Below, piece after piece: positions 31,426 through 41,461 of a DNA stretch of 64,000 nucleotides. Where the stretch lies: positions 15,339,401 through 15,403,400 of the forward strand of contig CM034405.1 in NCBI GenBank assembly GCA_019925095.2, in the 5' to 3' direction. Below the pieces are notes generated by a model that saw nothing but the letters and a program-made list of their open reading frames with translations, did not search any database and was not told where the DNA came from. The position numbers and the translations under genes are program-made. The first letter of the stretch is position 1. Each line of letters begins with the position of its first letter. The DNA is from Dendrolimus kikuchii. Lineage: Eukaryota > Arthropoda > Insecta > Lepidoptera > Lasiocampidae.

Positions 31426-31539
31426 GCCATATGTAGACCACAAACTTATATTGTATCATCTCAATGAAAGTAAACCACAAGAAATCAGAAAAACAAATAA
31501 ACTTTTCACTTAAGCGTTGTTTACACTACAGTAGATGCG

Positions 31540-31640
31540 ATAATCGATTGCACCGTTCAAATCCAATCGATACTGCATACAGGGGCATCGATAAAAAACG
31601 AATCGAGTCGAAGTGTCGGCGTCGGATCGTGAGTAAATAG
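31540..31640 (+). promoter_or_regulatory. Promoter-like cluster of ATCGAT (DRE-type) motifs with downstream donor
   Basis: Three ATCGAT cores lie within 50 bp (31,543, 31,566 as AATCGATA, and 31,587 as CATCGATA), followed by ATCGAGTCGA. TATCGATA is the DREF-binding element of many insect housekeeping promoters; here two copies match at 7 of 8 bases. A consensus 5' splice site C|GTGAGT follows at 31,629. This would fit a plus-strand 5' exon, but no transcript evidence is available and the minus strand could also use the site. Confidence 0.4.
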
Positions 31641-32700
31641 CGATTCTTTTTTCTTTTTAAGCAAACGGCGTCCGTGGCCGAGTTAGAGGTTGTTGTTCCA
31701 TTTTTAAAATTCGCGCCAACTTTTTCTGGGTGTTTGTTTCATGGCAGGCTGTACGTTGACAGCTTTGCTTGATATATTGTAATTTTGGATTTCTGTAACA
31801 ATGATGAACTAATTTTATTATAGGTATGTCATTTATAAAAATATATTTAGACGGGTGCGGTATAGACATGTGGGAGGGGAGTTTGAAATAATCGGTAGAG
31901 CGGCAGGGTAAGGGGGAGGAATACTTAACCCTTTTGTAACCTCTATGTATATATATGAAATCAAAATTGGGTGGTTATAAAAAAATTACGAACCTATATG
32001 TTTATTCTAACACAAAACTACTTTCCTAAACTCAAATCATACTATGTTATTATGAAAAGCACAAGATCATTCTCGTGAATTTAATTTTCCATAATTAATT
32101 AGAAACCTTTTTTCTATACTCAAATACAGTTTTTACAAATAAGTCGTACCTAAATATGCTCATGCCTAAACACATATCAGCATTAAATTAATATGAAATT
32201 TTATATTTAAATTCACCACCCACCCAGCCCATTTAGACATTTTTTTTATTAATATTGCCGCAGCTTTTGAATTTATTTACATTCATATTTTCATGTTTAA
32301 AGATAAGTAAATAGAAAAATTTTAAATATAAAGCGATTATACAATAGAAAAACATTCACAGTTTTAGGGTTATTAAAAAATGGAATGATTATACAAAGTT
32401 GAACGATGATGAAATGATTCGATAAAAAAAGTCAAAAGTCGAAAGAAGAATGACATGTGGTAATCAGTTAGTTATATAGGAAATTCTACAGAAACCACTT
32501 TTCAGTGTTACAGTCTTGTTCTTTACATCATTAAATAGAAATAAAATAAGAAAGTGGATCTTATCTCTCAGAAATTATTAAATCAAGTAAATAACTGTAA
32601 TATAATCTTGTTTTTCTTACGAATTCCATTTTTGAATAATATTTTAATTAAATTGTGTCTTTGATTTCTTCATTTAGTTTTCTATTTTAATATTTAACTT
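31641..32700. other. Unassigned; GC-richer start
   Basis: 31,660-31,760 is GC-richer and holds, on the minus strand, AAAATGGAACAACAACC starting a 14-codon frame. The remainder is AT-rich and unique. Confidence 0.35.
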
Positions 32701-32710
32701 TCATTCACTT

Positions 32711-32784
32711 GCCTTACCATTGGTAGAAATTTGACATTAGGTATTTGTATAGAGCATATGTCAAATTTTAACCGCTCGTCAGGC
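32711..32784. repeat. 74-bp palindromic repeat
   Basis: The arms GCCTTACCATTGGTAGAAAT... and the reverse complement of ...TTTAACCGCTCGTCAGGC share a TTGACAT core. It is a small fold-back MITE; a half copy lies at 24,654. Confidence 0.6.
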
Positions 32785-32999
32785 AAATCAATAGTAAGAT
32801 ATAAAAACAAACATCGCTAAATAGGTAGATAAATAGATAACAGTTTATTGCTGACCAAAATAACAGATACAATTTAGTTACAATATTATTATTAGATAAA
32901 ACAATAGGCAGCCTTATTGCTTGAATTTAAATAGTGTAATTGATTTAAATGTATTAATCATTGAAAAAAAATGTACTTATATGTAAAAGTTTACTCACC

Positions 33000-33240
33000 A
33001 GAATCTCGTCCGTCTATGACTGATAAATAAATGAAATGTCTGTACGTAGGCCGGACGAATAGCAAAGCGGTGCAAATTCGAAAACGTAAAAAATAAGTAA
33101 ACACGACAGCTTGAGTACACAACAACAATTTTCACTGCATTTTGTCATTTTGCGTATGAACGTCGCCCATCTGTCATGCGTCTGCAGCAAGCAAACAAAC
33201 AAACTTTTGCACGATGCGGTTTGGTTAGCTTTATGAATGA
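33000..33240 (-). promoter_or_regulatory. Possible minus-strand first exon with consensus donor
   Basis: A perfect 5' splice site (TCTG|GTGAGT) lies at the lower end (plus-strand ACTCAC at 32,995-33,000). The ~230 bp upstream is GC-richer than the neighbourhood, and ATCAGTC and TGCAGTG strings could serve as initiators. The 122-codon frame that crosses it is not convincing. This may be the 5' exon of a gene reading leftward, for example the one ending at 23.5 kb; this is inference. Confidence 0.25.
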
Positions 33241-33329
33241 GGTTTGTTTTGTAGTACTTTGAAGTCATTTTGGTATGATCAGTTTTGTACAGTTTTTGAA
33301 TGCGTATCTGTGCAAACGTTTTCTTAGTT

Positions 33330-34330
33330 GGTATGCTTGATTTCATCAATATCTTCCGAGATTTACAATTTTTGTCTAACATTCGTAGACTTTTTTATTT
33401 CATCAATATCTGCTGAGGTCAATATTTTTTGGTAGATTTTTGTTGTTACGTTTACTTAAGCCTTCTGAACTTTACGAATGATTTTATTAGCTGACGTATT
33501 CTTAGACTGTTTTTTATTTCTTCAATATCTTCTGACATCAACAAATTTTTGTTGACTTCCGTTGTTGATTTTTGTTGAACTCAATAAACTTTATTAATTA
33601 TTTAGAAGCTAATAAATTAAGATATTAATATTAATTCTGCTGATATCTTCTGAGATTAACATTTTTTTGTTGATTTTTGTTGTTAATTTTCTAAAGACTG
33701 CTGAACTCTACGAATATTTCATTGGCTAACGTATTCTTACGTATTTAGGTTTTTGATTTCTTCTGACATCAACAAATTTTGGTTGATTTTGTTGTTAATT
33801 TTTGGTGAGCTTGATGAATTTTATGAATGATTAGATTAGATTAGATAAGCTAGTCAATTATGATGTTAATCTTGATTCTGCTGACATCTTCTGAGCTCGA
33901 ACATTCTTGGTTGATTTTTCTTGAGGTTGTCGAACTTTAGGAAATATTTTGTTATATAACCTATTCTTAGACGCTTTTATTTTTTTAATATCTTCTGTGA
34001 TCAACAGTTTTGTTTGACATTCGTTGTTGATTTTGATTGAGTTTGATGAACTTTATGATTGATTTAAATAACTGACGTCGCGGTTAAGATGTTAGTGTTG
34101 ACTGTTGAATATCTTCTAAAACCATCAATTTTAGATTGTCTCTTCTTGATGATAATTCTTGGAGGTGGTGATTTTAATGAATTGGTTTTATCAGCAAGCG
34201 TTGGCTAAGATTTTAGTTTCTTAATTTTATCGATCAATATTGGTCCCGAGATCAACAATTTCCGATTGAGTCTTGTTGCTGATTTTTATATAGCCTGGTG
34301 AACTTTATTAACGATTTTATCGTCAAATGT
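33330..34330. repeat. Degenerate tandem array, period about 118 bp
   Basis: Eight or nine diverged units each carry the order CAATATCTTCTGA-ATCAACA-TTTTTGTTGAT-TTTTGTTG-TGATGAACTTTATGAATGATT-TATTCTTAGAC. Unit starts by the TCTTCTGA-type word are near 33,350, 33,400, 33,522, 33,643, 33,755, 33,883, 33,990, 34,111 and 34,225. Identity between units is low to moderate, so the array is old. No unit is open as coding and no copy was seen elsewhere in the window. Confidence 0.75.
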
Positions 34331-35390
34331 TAGCTTAATAAACTTGATTTTGGTAATTTCTTGTTCATTTTTTTAATGATTTTTATATGTTATTTTGTGA
34401 AATGGAATTTTCAGTTTTGAACAAACTTTATCTTTGAAATTATTTTAGAATTTAGCACTATTTTTAGAAATTATTATTTTTGGGTCATTAGAATGTTGTA
34501 AACAAAAATTGATAAACATTTTATATTTTGTTTAGTCACTGATTCTTTATTTACTTTATATTGTGTATCTAACATGATATTTAGTTATTTTTAAATTATG
34601 TAGGTCCTATTTTAACATGTTTGGATTTCGAAACACTGAACTTAACTCCATTAATAAAATTACATTATTTTTAAATTATTTCTTCGTAGAAAAACATTTT
34701 GGACACAAACACGTCAAGACGTTTCAAATCAGATCGCAACACAATTTCAAAGTATTGACTGAATAAAAAACCACCTTTATATTGTATTTCTATAAGGTCA
34801 TCCCCTCTTTGATCAGACCTTATGTACCTTAAGAAGTACGCATCGACAAAATTAATTTACTCATCGTATAATTTTTTACAACCTTTAATAGAGATGCATA
34901 AGATTTAAAATTCATTGACATCGTCCCATCCATCGTTGTCGTACTTTCGCGAGAATAATTTTTTGACAAGTTTTCTGTATTGTAATTCGACTGGGTTTTG
35001 TAATATAGTGCTGTCTCCTTTACGCTGCATTCTTTTAGATGAAACAAATAATATAAATATAACTACATAATGTTCGAAGCCTTGGCCTTCGAAGCCAAAT
35101 TATGAGGGTAAGAATATCCTGTACTTATATTAAATAGCTTCAGTTATTTGTATGAGATAATAAAGATGCATTTAATAGAAATGACAGTTAATTTTTCATT
35201 AGATCTTATCGCTAATAAAGCAATCTTTGAATAGATAATAAGTCTGATAAGGACGATAGGTATACCTATGTTGCATTATTTAGCTTTTTTTGAAAGAAGT
35301 TTTAGTTTAGGATAACTAATTGCGGCGTTTTCTAAAACAATATATGTTACAACTTTCTGTAAAATAACATGAATAGCATAGAGACGGACA
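34331..35390. other. Unassigned AT-rich stretch
   Basis: A weak match to the family T LINE core lies near 35,205-35,235 on the minus strand. Otherwise nothing recognised. Confidence 0.4.
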
Positions 35391-35394
35391 ATAA

Positions 35395-35922
35395 TTTTTT
35401 TATTGCATGAGTTCTGCAGACAGACAGGCGGCCCCCTGATGGAAAGCGGTTAACATAGTTTATGGACATTTGTAACGCCAGGTGCTACCTATGTGCTATC
35501 AGAGACTGGAATCTGGCCATTAAAGCTGGAACACAACTCAAGGTTGTTATGGTGGCGTACTCTAGACCCGGGGTGATAGCCATCCAGGCCAGCAAATACT
35601 CTACCACCTAGCTATGGGTGGTTTTGTTGCCCATTACGACAGGCCTCCCGGCCACAGGAAATGGTGTTCTTTATCGACGGCCTCTGTGGTTGAGCGGGCT
35701 AAGCCTTTGCCGGTGTACCTCACTGCAACGCAGAGGTTCCGGGTTCGATTCCTGGTATAGTAAATTTCGGAAACGTATTTTCTCCGTTATTTACTATGGT
35801 CTGGGTGTCTGGGATCGGCCCCAGAGTAGTCCATTGTATATTACCCATAACACAAGCGCAACTTGCTTAATTTGAGGATATACAATGTGTGTGTTTGTCT
35901 GCCGATTATCCGTTCCTGCATG
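35395..35922 (+). repeat. Dispersed repeat family B, copy 1, split by a SINE
   Basis: Family B (about 300 bp) starts with a T-rich run and TTGCAGGAG..., includes CCTGATGGAAAGCGGTTA and TGGACATTTGTAAC, and ends TTCTTTCTCCGTTCCTGCA. Here the end is interrupted by the SINE at 35,676-35,905. Other copies: 39,210, 44,371 (plus), 54,949, 60,814 and 63,909 (minus). The ends share only a short TGCAGGA inverted repeat; the class is unresolved. Confidence 0.8.
35676..35905 (+). mobile_element. tRNA-derived SINE, best copy, with 5-bp target duplication
   Basis: Box A TGGTTGAGCGG and box B GGTTCGATTCC are both perfect matches to the RNA polymerase III consensus. A tRNA-unrelated body (GGTCTGGGTGTCTGGGATCG ... 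ATTACCCATAACACAAG ... ATACAATGTGTGTGTTTGTC) follows. It is flanked by TTATC (35,671-35,675 and 35,906-35,910), and removing it restores the end of repeat B. It cannot be a tRNA gene because no 3' acceptor arm follows box B. Confidence 0.88.
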
Positions 35923-36070
35923 AAAAATATTTTTTTGCTAAAATAGCTGCTGAACCCCAAAGTGGTTATTTATTATTGGACATATATAAATAGAAATTTT
36001 CATTTTAATTTTTACATTTATTTTGAAATATAGACAGACTGACAGATAAATCACTTTTATTAGTAGAGAT

Positions 36071-36178
36071 ATGCATATGCAGATCAAAGACAAGTTTAAA
36101 CGAACTCGTTTCTCAATACAAAGATTTGCACAATATGACCAAGCATTGTTGTGCTGCAGCGAGCTCTATTATATACAA
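36071..36178 (+). other. Candidate 5' coding exon (weak)
   Basis: ATG at 36,071 opens a frame (MHMQIKDKFKRTRFSIQRF...SELYYIQ) running into a donor CAAG|GTAAGT. The start context is poor and upstream support is absent. Confidence 0.15.
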
Positions 36179-36554
36179 GGTAAGTAAATAACCGTGCAGA
36201 GTTTTGTTGCAAAACCGAGCTCGGTTCAAAGGGTCCAATGGTACGGCCCTTTCATAACTATATACAGGGTTATTATACAGGGAGGGTTAGTAACTAGCGT
36301 CCTGTCGTGGTGAGGCGGTGTTTCTATTTCATATTTTGTTGGTTTTTACATAAAAATGTTGTCTATTGTCATAGTGCATAATCTAGTTAGACTTCAGCGT
36401 TATGGTAATGTATGCAAAATTGAAGAATTTTATGATTATTTATATTTTTTATTTGTAATAATATAATTTGGGATATGTTTACCTGCATTAATTAATTAAT
36501 CGAGAATTAATTAGCAGAATAACTCATACATATATCTAACTATAATCTACATAT

Positions 36555-36880
36555 TAATATCTACGTGAAGCAAAAACTTTGTACCCCTTTTTATGAAAAT
36601 TGCGCGGACGGAGGAGTATAAAATTTCGCACACTTATAGTTATATAGAGAAGCAGCGATGAATGCATTTTTTTAAATTATGCATAAAAAATACATTTAAT
36701 CAATAAAAAAAAATTTCACACACTACCATGTATTTGGCACACACACGCATATATACTCTTTTGTTTATTCTTAAAGTCAAATGAACAGTGTAGTTTTGGC
36801 GAAATCTGTGATTATAGAGGTATATATATAGTCTTTGACATTAATTATTGTGGTCGAATTTCGAGCACTAGTTATAAATT
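36555..36880 (+). repeat. Dispersed repeat family A, copy 2
   Basis: From GCAAAAACTTTGTACCCC to GGTCGAATTTCGAGCACTAG this follows the copy at 58,555-59,120, except that the latter has an extra insertion. It ends near ACTAG. The class is unknown. Confidence 0.78.
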
Positions 36881-37600
36881 AAGACGTGTGTAGTAATGTA
36901 ATCAGTATATAAGTAGTAGATTTAATTTTACCTTCTCTTTTTAACGTCTTTCCAATGAACCAATTGATAAAAATTAAGCAGATTTTAACATGGGATATTT
37001 CCTATCTGGGAAAGTAAACGAGAGACGTCAGCTCTAGCAATAAAATACGAAAACAACTTTGAATATTTGCGTAAAAATAACTTAATAATTATACAACTAA
37101 ACCGATCATAATAAAGTTTGGTCTACATGTTATTTAGAGACCGGAGTTCCATTTTTGTCATCACGAATTTCAATTCTTATAGGAAAAATTTCGGAAGTTT
37201 ACGTAATCAAAGTAATGAAGATTACAATAGTATTTATGTAATGTAATGTCTAAGCACATTATGTATATCTATGTAAATTGGTACGTGATAAGTCAGGAAT
37301 TATGAGAGAGATTTGTTTTAAAAATTATAAGCTAATAACGGCAACATTCTGGCCACATCACATGTTCCAACGACTGAGTATAGGTTGGCATAGATGACTG
37401 ATCAGTTGAAGCCCACAAATGGTGGAAATATGGAAACTTAGGAAGAGGCTACATATTTGTGGCATTTAATGTCTATTAATTAAAGACTTTCTTTAAAGAA
37501 AGTTAGCGACTCTATTACTCATGTTCAGACTGGTTCATAATTCATTCATTCAAACGTGTCGGCATTGCATCCAGTATTCAGATCCAGTATATAAGTATAG
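36881..37600. other. Unassigned AT-rich stretch
   Basis: It holds an 18-bp perfect palindrome ACTTTCTTTAAAGAAAGT (37,486-37,503) and a slightly GC-richer patch at 37,340-37,460 of unknown origin. Confidence 0.45.
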
Positions 37601-37604
37601 GTAA

Positions 37605-37965
37605 CTAGCGGTCTCGGCAGACGTTCTCTTGTCCTGAAAAATTAAAAATCTAGAACCCGATTCCAGCGCCACCTACGAGGTCTAGTTGTGAATTTAATCC
37701 ACCCCGGGACCCACTCAACGACACATAAGATTTCATCAAAATCGTAAAACCCGATTCCAGCGCTCAGTATTTTGTTTAGAGTGACGTTACATCATTGAAG
37801 TTTTAATAGGAATCCCTAATGTTTATATAACCTATATTAATCAGGTACAATGTAGAATTTGAAAAGTATTTTTTTTTTATCGGTTCACTACTTTTTGAGT
37901 TTATTCGTTACAAACACACAAAATACATAAATACAAATGTTTCCTCTTTATAATATTAGTATAGA
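37605..37965 (-). mobile_element. Non-autonomous Helitron H3
   Basis: On the minus strand it begins TCTATACTAATATTATAAAG after A and ends CTAG before T, with the 3' end GTCTGCCGAGACCGCTAG. Length 361 bp. The 3' part (AGGTGGCGCTGGAATCGGG) resembles H1 and the fragment at 57,439, while the 5' end is of the H2/H4 type. Confidence 0.82.
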
Positions 37966-38040
37966 TTTATAGCTCTAATTTATTAGTTTTTTTTAACACG
38001 TAATTTTTTTTAATCAATTGTAATTGACTACTGGGATATA

Positions 38041-38434
38041 CAGTAGAACCTCTTTAAGTCAAACCTCGATAAGTCGAAAACCTCTCAAACTAGAAAAAAA
38101 AATGTGTTCCGTTCCCTTCAACCCCCAAAACCTCCATTCCGCGTAATTTGAACTCTCTATAAGACGAAATAATTAGTGAGTCCCGCTATAAGCAAATTCT
38201 GTACTTATTTTCCCTTTGTAACTCGAAAAAAAATAATTGGACCTCTGTATCTCAAACATAGCAATATTTGATATTACAACCTCTATAAATATAAATATAA
38301 TATAAATCTTAACCTCTACAAGTCGAATGTTTCCTTACAAAATTCGCTTAAGTCGTAATCCTCCATAAGTTGAAAACTCTATAACTCGACTTTTTGGCGT
38401 TTCCCTTCAAGATCTACTTACAGAGGTTTTACTG
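38041..38434. mobile_element. pogo-like MITE with TA duplication, copy 1
   Basis: The ends CAGTAGAACCTCTTTAAGTC and (reverse complement of the right end) CAGTAAAACCTCTGTAAGTA form the terminal inverted repeat, with TA flanks at 38,039-38,040 and 38,435-38,436. The interior repeats words such as AAGTCGAA. It is non-coding. Confidence 0.85.
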
Positions 38435-38436
38435 TA

Positions 38437-38880
38437 CTAGGATGTATATATATAGGAGCATACATATATATAATTTTTCTCGTATTAGAAAACTAGAGAG
38501 CCCGTAACTCAATCAGTTAGGGGAGCAACTTAAATACAACGCAAGCGAAATCATAAGGCATAGCTAGTATAGAATGTATGTAAACCATTTAATCCTACAT
38601 GCACTAAAACATATAGTATGTCAGCTACCCCCTATACGACAATCAGTGAGAATTAATCGCCCGTAAAGTCAGAAATAGGAAAGGCAATGCTCCGCTGTGG
38701 CACGTTAATGACTTGGATTATTATGCCGAGTAACTGTTATGTCCTTATTTAACAATCGGGGCGGCTCCCTGTTGTCGTGTTTAGTTCATAACTTAATAAG
38801 AGTAGAGGGTTATTTACAACTTAAAAAGATTTTGAAACAACTAAATACATATGCATAAATATAAGTGCGTAATTACCTAC
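38437..38880. other. Unassigned stretch
   Basis: No recognised repeat or frame. Confidence 0.4.
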
Positions 38881-38883
38881 AAA

Positions 38884-39133
38884 CAGGGCCGTTTTAATCA
38901 TATTGGGCGCCGGGGTCAAAACCAGCCTGCATCCCCCGCCCTCTTTCAGTAATCAAAGTAAAATTCATAAAATAATATAATCACTAAGTTTCATTATGTT
39001 TTCAGTGATCGAGTTAAGATGATGTTCGGTAATTATTTGTAGATATAAGGTAATATAAGGTCGGCTTGCGCCCCCTCCGTCTCTGCGTTCGAGTACACCG
39101 CACCCCTTACAACCCCGGGTAAAGATCGCCCTG
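38884..39133. mobile_element. hAT-like MITE with degenerate 8-bp duplication
   Basis: The ends CAGGGCCGTTTTAATC and (reverse complement) CAGGGCGATCTTTACC are inverted repeats. Flanks CCTACAAA and TCTATAAA match at 6 of 8 bases. Confidence 0.7.
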
Positions 39134-39209
39134 TCTATAAACATTTAAGAAAAGAGGAAAATGCTTATAACTTTCTTTACTCAGAATATTATGTCAAAAA
39201 ACTTTTGTT

Positions 39210-39531
39210 TTTTTAATATCGCAGGAGTTCAGCAGACAGGTAGACGGCCCGCTCGATGGAAAGCGGTTACCATCGCCTATGGACATTTGTAACACCAAAG
39301 GTGCTACAAATGCGCTGCTGCTCTCTTCAGGAAGACTGGAACCTGGTCACTAATGCCGGAACACAACACAACACAAGGTTCATTACAACCTTGTGGCATA
39401 CTCTAGAACACGGGTGGTCGCCATCCAGTCGAGTAAATACCCTACCACCGAGCTGTGGGTTGTTTTGTCGCCTCTTACGACAGGCCGCCCGGCCGCAGGA
39501 AATTATATTCTTTCTCCGTTCCTGCACGGAT
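39210..39531 (+). repeat. Dispersed repeat family B, copy 2
   Basis: Near full length: GCAGGAGTTCAGCAGACAGG ... CGCTGCTGCTCTC ... GGCCGCCCGGCCGCAGG ... CTCCGTTCCTGCACGGA. It has a small ACACA duplication near 39,360. Confidence 0.85.
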
Positions 39532-39621
39532 GAAAATGTCCTTACTTGATAGTCGGAACGATTCCCTATTGTCGTGTACTTACCTACATAACTTAAGAGT
39601 AGAACGTTAGCGATGTTTGAA

Positions 39622-39896
39622 AAAAAAAACTTCGTTTAAAAAAACCGACTTCAAAAACTAAAAAACTAAAAAGTATAAAATAACTTATTTCTAAAGCTAT
39701 TATTATTAATATATATTATCTAAAACATCTTGAAGTCGGTGCAAAGTAAAACATAAAAATTACTATATTTTGAAAATTACTAAGCACCGACGTTAAGATG
39801 TTTTAGATAATATATATTAATAATAATAGCTTTAGAAATAAGTTATTTTATTCTTTTTTAATTTTTGAAGCCAATTTTTTTAAACGAAGTTTTTTT
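39622..39896. mobile_element. Fold-back element with ~120-bp arms
   Basis: The left arm (AACTTCGTTTAAAAAAACCG...TATTATCTAAAACATCTT) and the right arm (AAGATGTTTTAGATAATA...TTAAACGAAGTTTTT) are nearly perfect inverted repeats around a ~40-bp centre. It is non-coding and AT-rich. The low arm divergence suggests recent insertion or arm conversion. Confidence 0.85.
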
Positions 39897-40245
39897 ATTT
39901 TTTTGGTATATTTTAGTGTATAGCTATGTATGGGTAGACCTACGAAAGGTGCCGCGCTCCTTAAAAAATATAGGTACCGAGAAACGGGAACAAAAAAAAT
40001 GCTCGTAAAATGAAAACTACTGGGCCAAACTATGTTAAATTTTTAGGGGACCAAATGGCAACTATTCCGCATCAAACTAAACAAGAGTTATGTAAATCGG
40101 ATCAATAATCTCGGAGTAATCGGTGAACATACATAAAAAAAAATCTATTTTTACCAGAATTTGCGAGAAATCAAGAATAAATTTATTAGCATTCATGTAA
40201 GAATTAGTTTATTTTTCTGCTTATTTATCCCGATTCTATCAAGAT

Positions 40246-40310
40246 ACATACATACATAACTTCACGCCAGTTCCCTTGCGGGGTAGGCACGAACAACAGA
40301 TAGGTCCTAT
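40246..40310 (-). mobile_element. 3' terminus of the TATG-tailed retrotransposon family
   Basis: CATACATACATAACTTCACG...CCCTTGCGGGGTAGGCACG matches 140-200 and 51,640-51,700. It is a very short 5'-truncated insertion. Confidence 0.75.
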
Positions 40311-40436
40311 AATTATAGCTAGGAAGGTAACCAGTCGATGCTAAACAAGAGTTGTAACTGCCGTTTTTCAGTTTGACCGTTATGAGCATATTTGTCTATC
40401 ATTTTTCGTTTGCATATTATTATTATTTGTTATTTT

Positions 40437-40690
40437 TAAGGCTTGGCAACTAGGCCTTTAAGCCAGGCGCCGTTGTATAGTAGGCTACAATCGACGTCAT
40501 TCAACGGAGTTCTTGTGAAAACTCGAAAGGCCACATTTGACTATACAGTTCACATTTCTCACAAAAACACATAATTACTACTCAAAAACTATCAATATTT
40601 CTACAACTATTGTTCATTTTAGAATAATTTTACACATTTTTAGAAAATAAAACTACACAGCACAACATCTCCTTTCAGTTCCCGCCAAAA
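40437..40690 (-). mobile_element. LINE 3' UTR (partner of 22.6 kb)
   Basis: The reverse complement of 22,700-22,955, ending at GGCAACTAGGCCTTTAAGCC (plus-strand). It lies downstream, in minus orientation, of the coding remnant at 40,783-41,216, so the two probably belong to one element. Confidence 0.75.
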
Positions 40691-40782
40691 ACTCTGCATA
40701 TATTTTTTTTTTGGATTTTATGGGTTGGTTTCTAGACCTTTAAGCCAAGTCTGTTTTGGATATTCGGCACTTCACAGGTTTT

Positions 40783-41216
40783 TCACAATTTATTGAAAGT
40801 ATTTTTGATATATTTGTATAACGGGTAGAAACACTGTTTGTATTTTAATAAATCACACAAGTGGCGGGGGTCACAATTTAAGTCCAATTCACACAAGTCA
40901 GTTGCCAGAATTAAACGTTGCAGAGAAAACTCAGGACATGAAAATAACAAGTCTTCATCGTCACAAATTGAATTAGAGCAGAAATCACAATTTGTATCAC
41001 TTCTTATTTTCAACGATGGAGATGTACTGGTGTGCATGAATGTCCCATTCTAAGGCGATTTATTGTTGTAATGAAGTTACGGCCAATTGTCTTGGTAGAT
41101 TTCAAGTCATTAAACCATGGCTTAATCGGTAAGTTTTGCTGTATGTTTCCATACCATTTGCCCTTTACCTCTTGGTCAGTTTTCCAAAAATCATACCATA
41201 AGTGCATACTTTGCAT
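40783..41216 (-). pseudogene. LINE ORF2 C-terminal remnant, frameshifted
   Basis: The minus strand reads WYGNIQQNLPIKPWF ... INRLRMGHSCTPVHLHR in one frame and, after a shift near 41,015, KIRSDTNCDFCSN ... LLFSCPEFSLQRL in another. RLRxGHxxxxxHLxR followed by CxxC...CP is the usual C-terminal zinc-binding end of LINE polyproteins that follow an RNase H domain. A stop lies at 40,783-40,785. Only about 140 residues remain. Confidence 0.72.
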
Positions 41217-41461
41217 AATATATAAATGTAAACATAACAGATAAAAATATGTAAATTAAACTACTTGACTTTTGTTGGTTTTGGTTCCAACGCCTTTGGC
41301 ATTGATTTTGCCAATGCCGCCCTAAATACGAAAAATTACAGGTGAACTAGAGTAGGAAATCAAGCTTTAAAAAGCAAAATTTCGACCGGTACTTTTCCGG
41401 GACCGGACAGGTACAGTAAGATTTTCTTTGTAGCTGTAGACAGAACAAAACACATATAAAT

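Noticed and set aside
33014..33382. 122-codon minus-strand ORF with ATG
   Set aside because: Its start lies inside the degenerate tandem array, composition is Lys/Ser/Cys-rich without a domain, and the segment fits a non-coding first exon better. Not supported as a protein.
35690..35760. tRNA gene
   Set aside because: Boxes A and B are good but no acceptor stem pairing or CCA-side sequence follows; the sequence is repeated with a SINE body.
39256..39549. Open frames in repeat B copies (also 44,424 and 60,813)
   Set aside because: They follow repeat B in every copy but differ in frame and length, so they reflect repeat sequence and not a gene.
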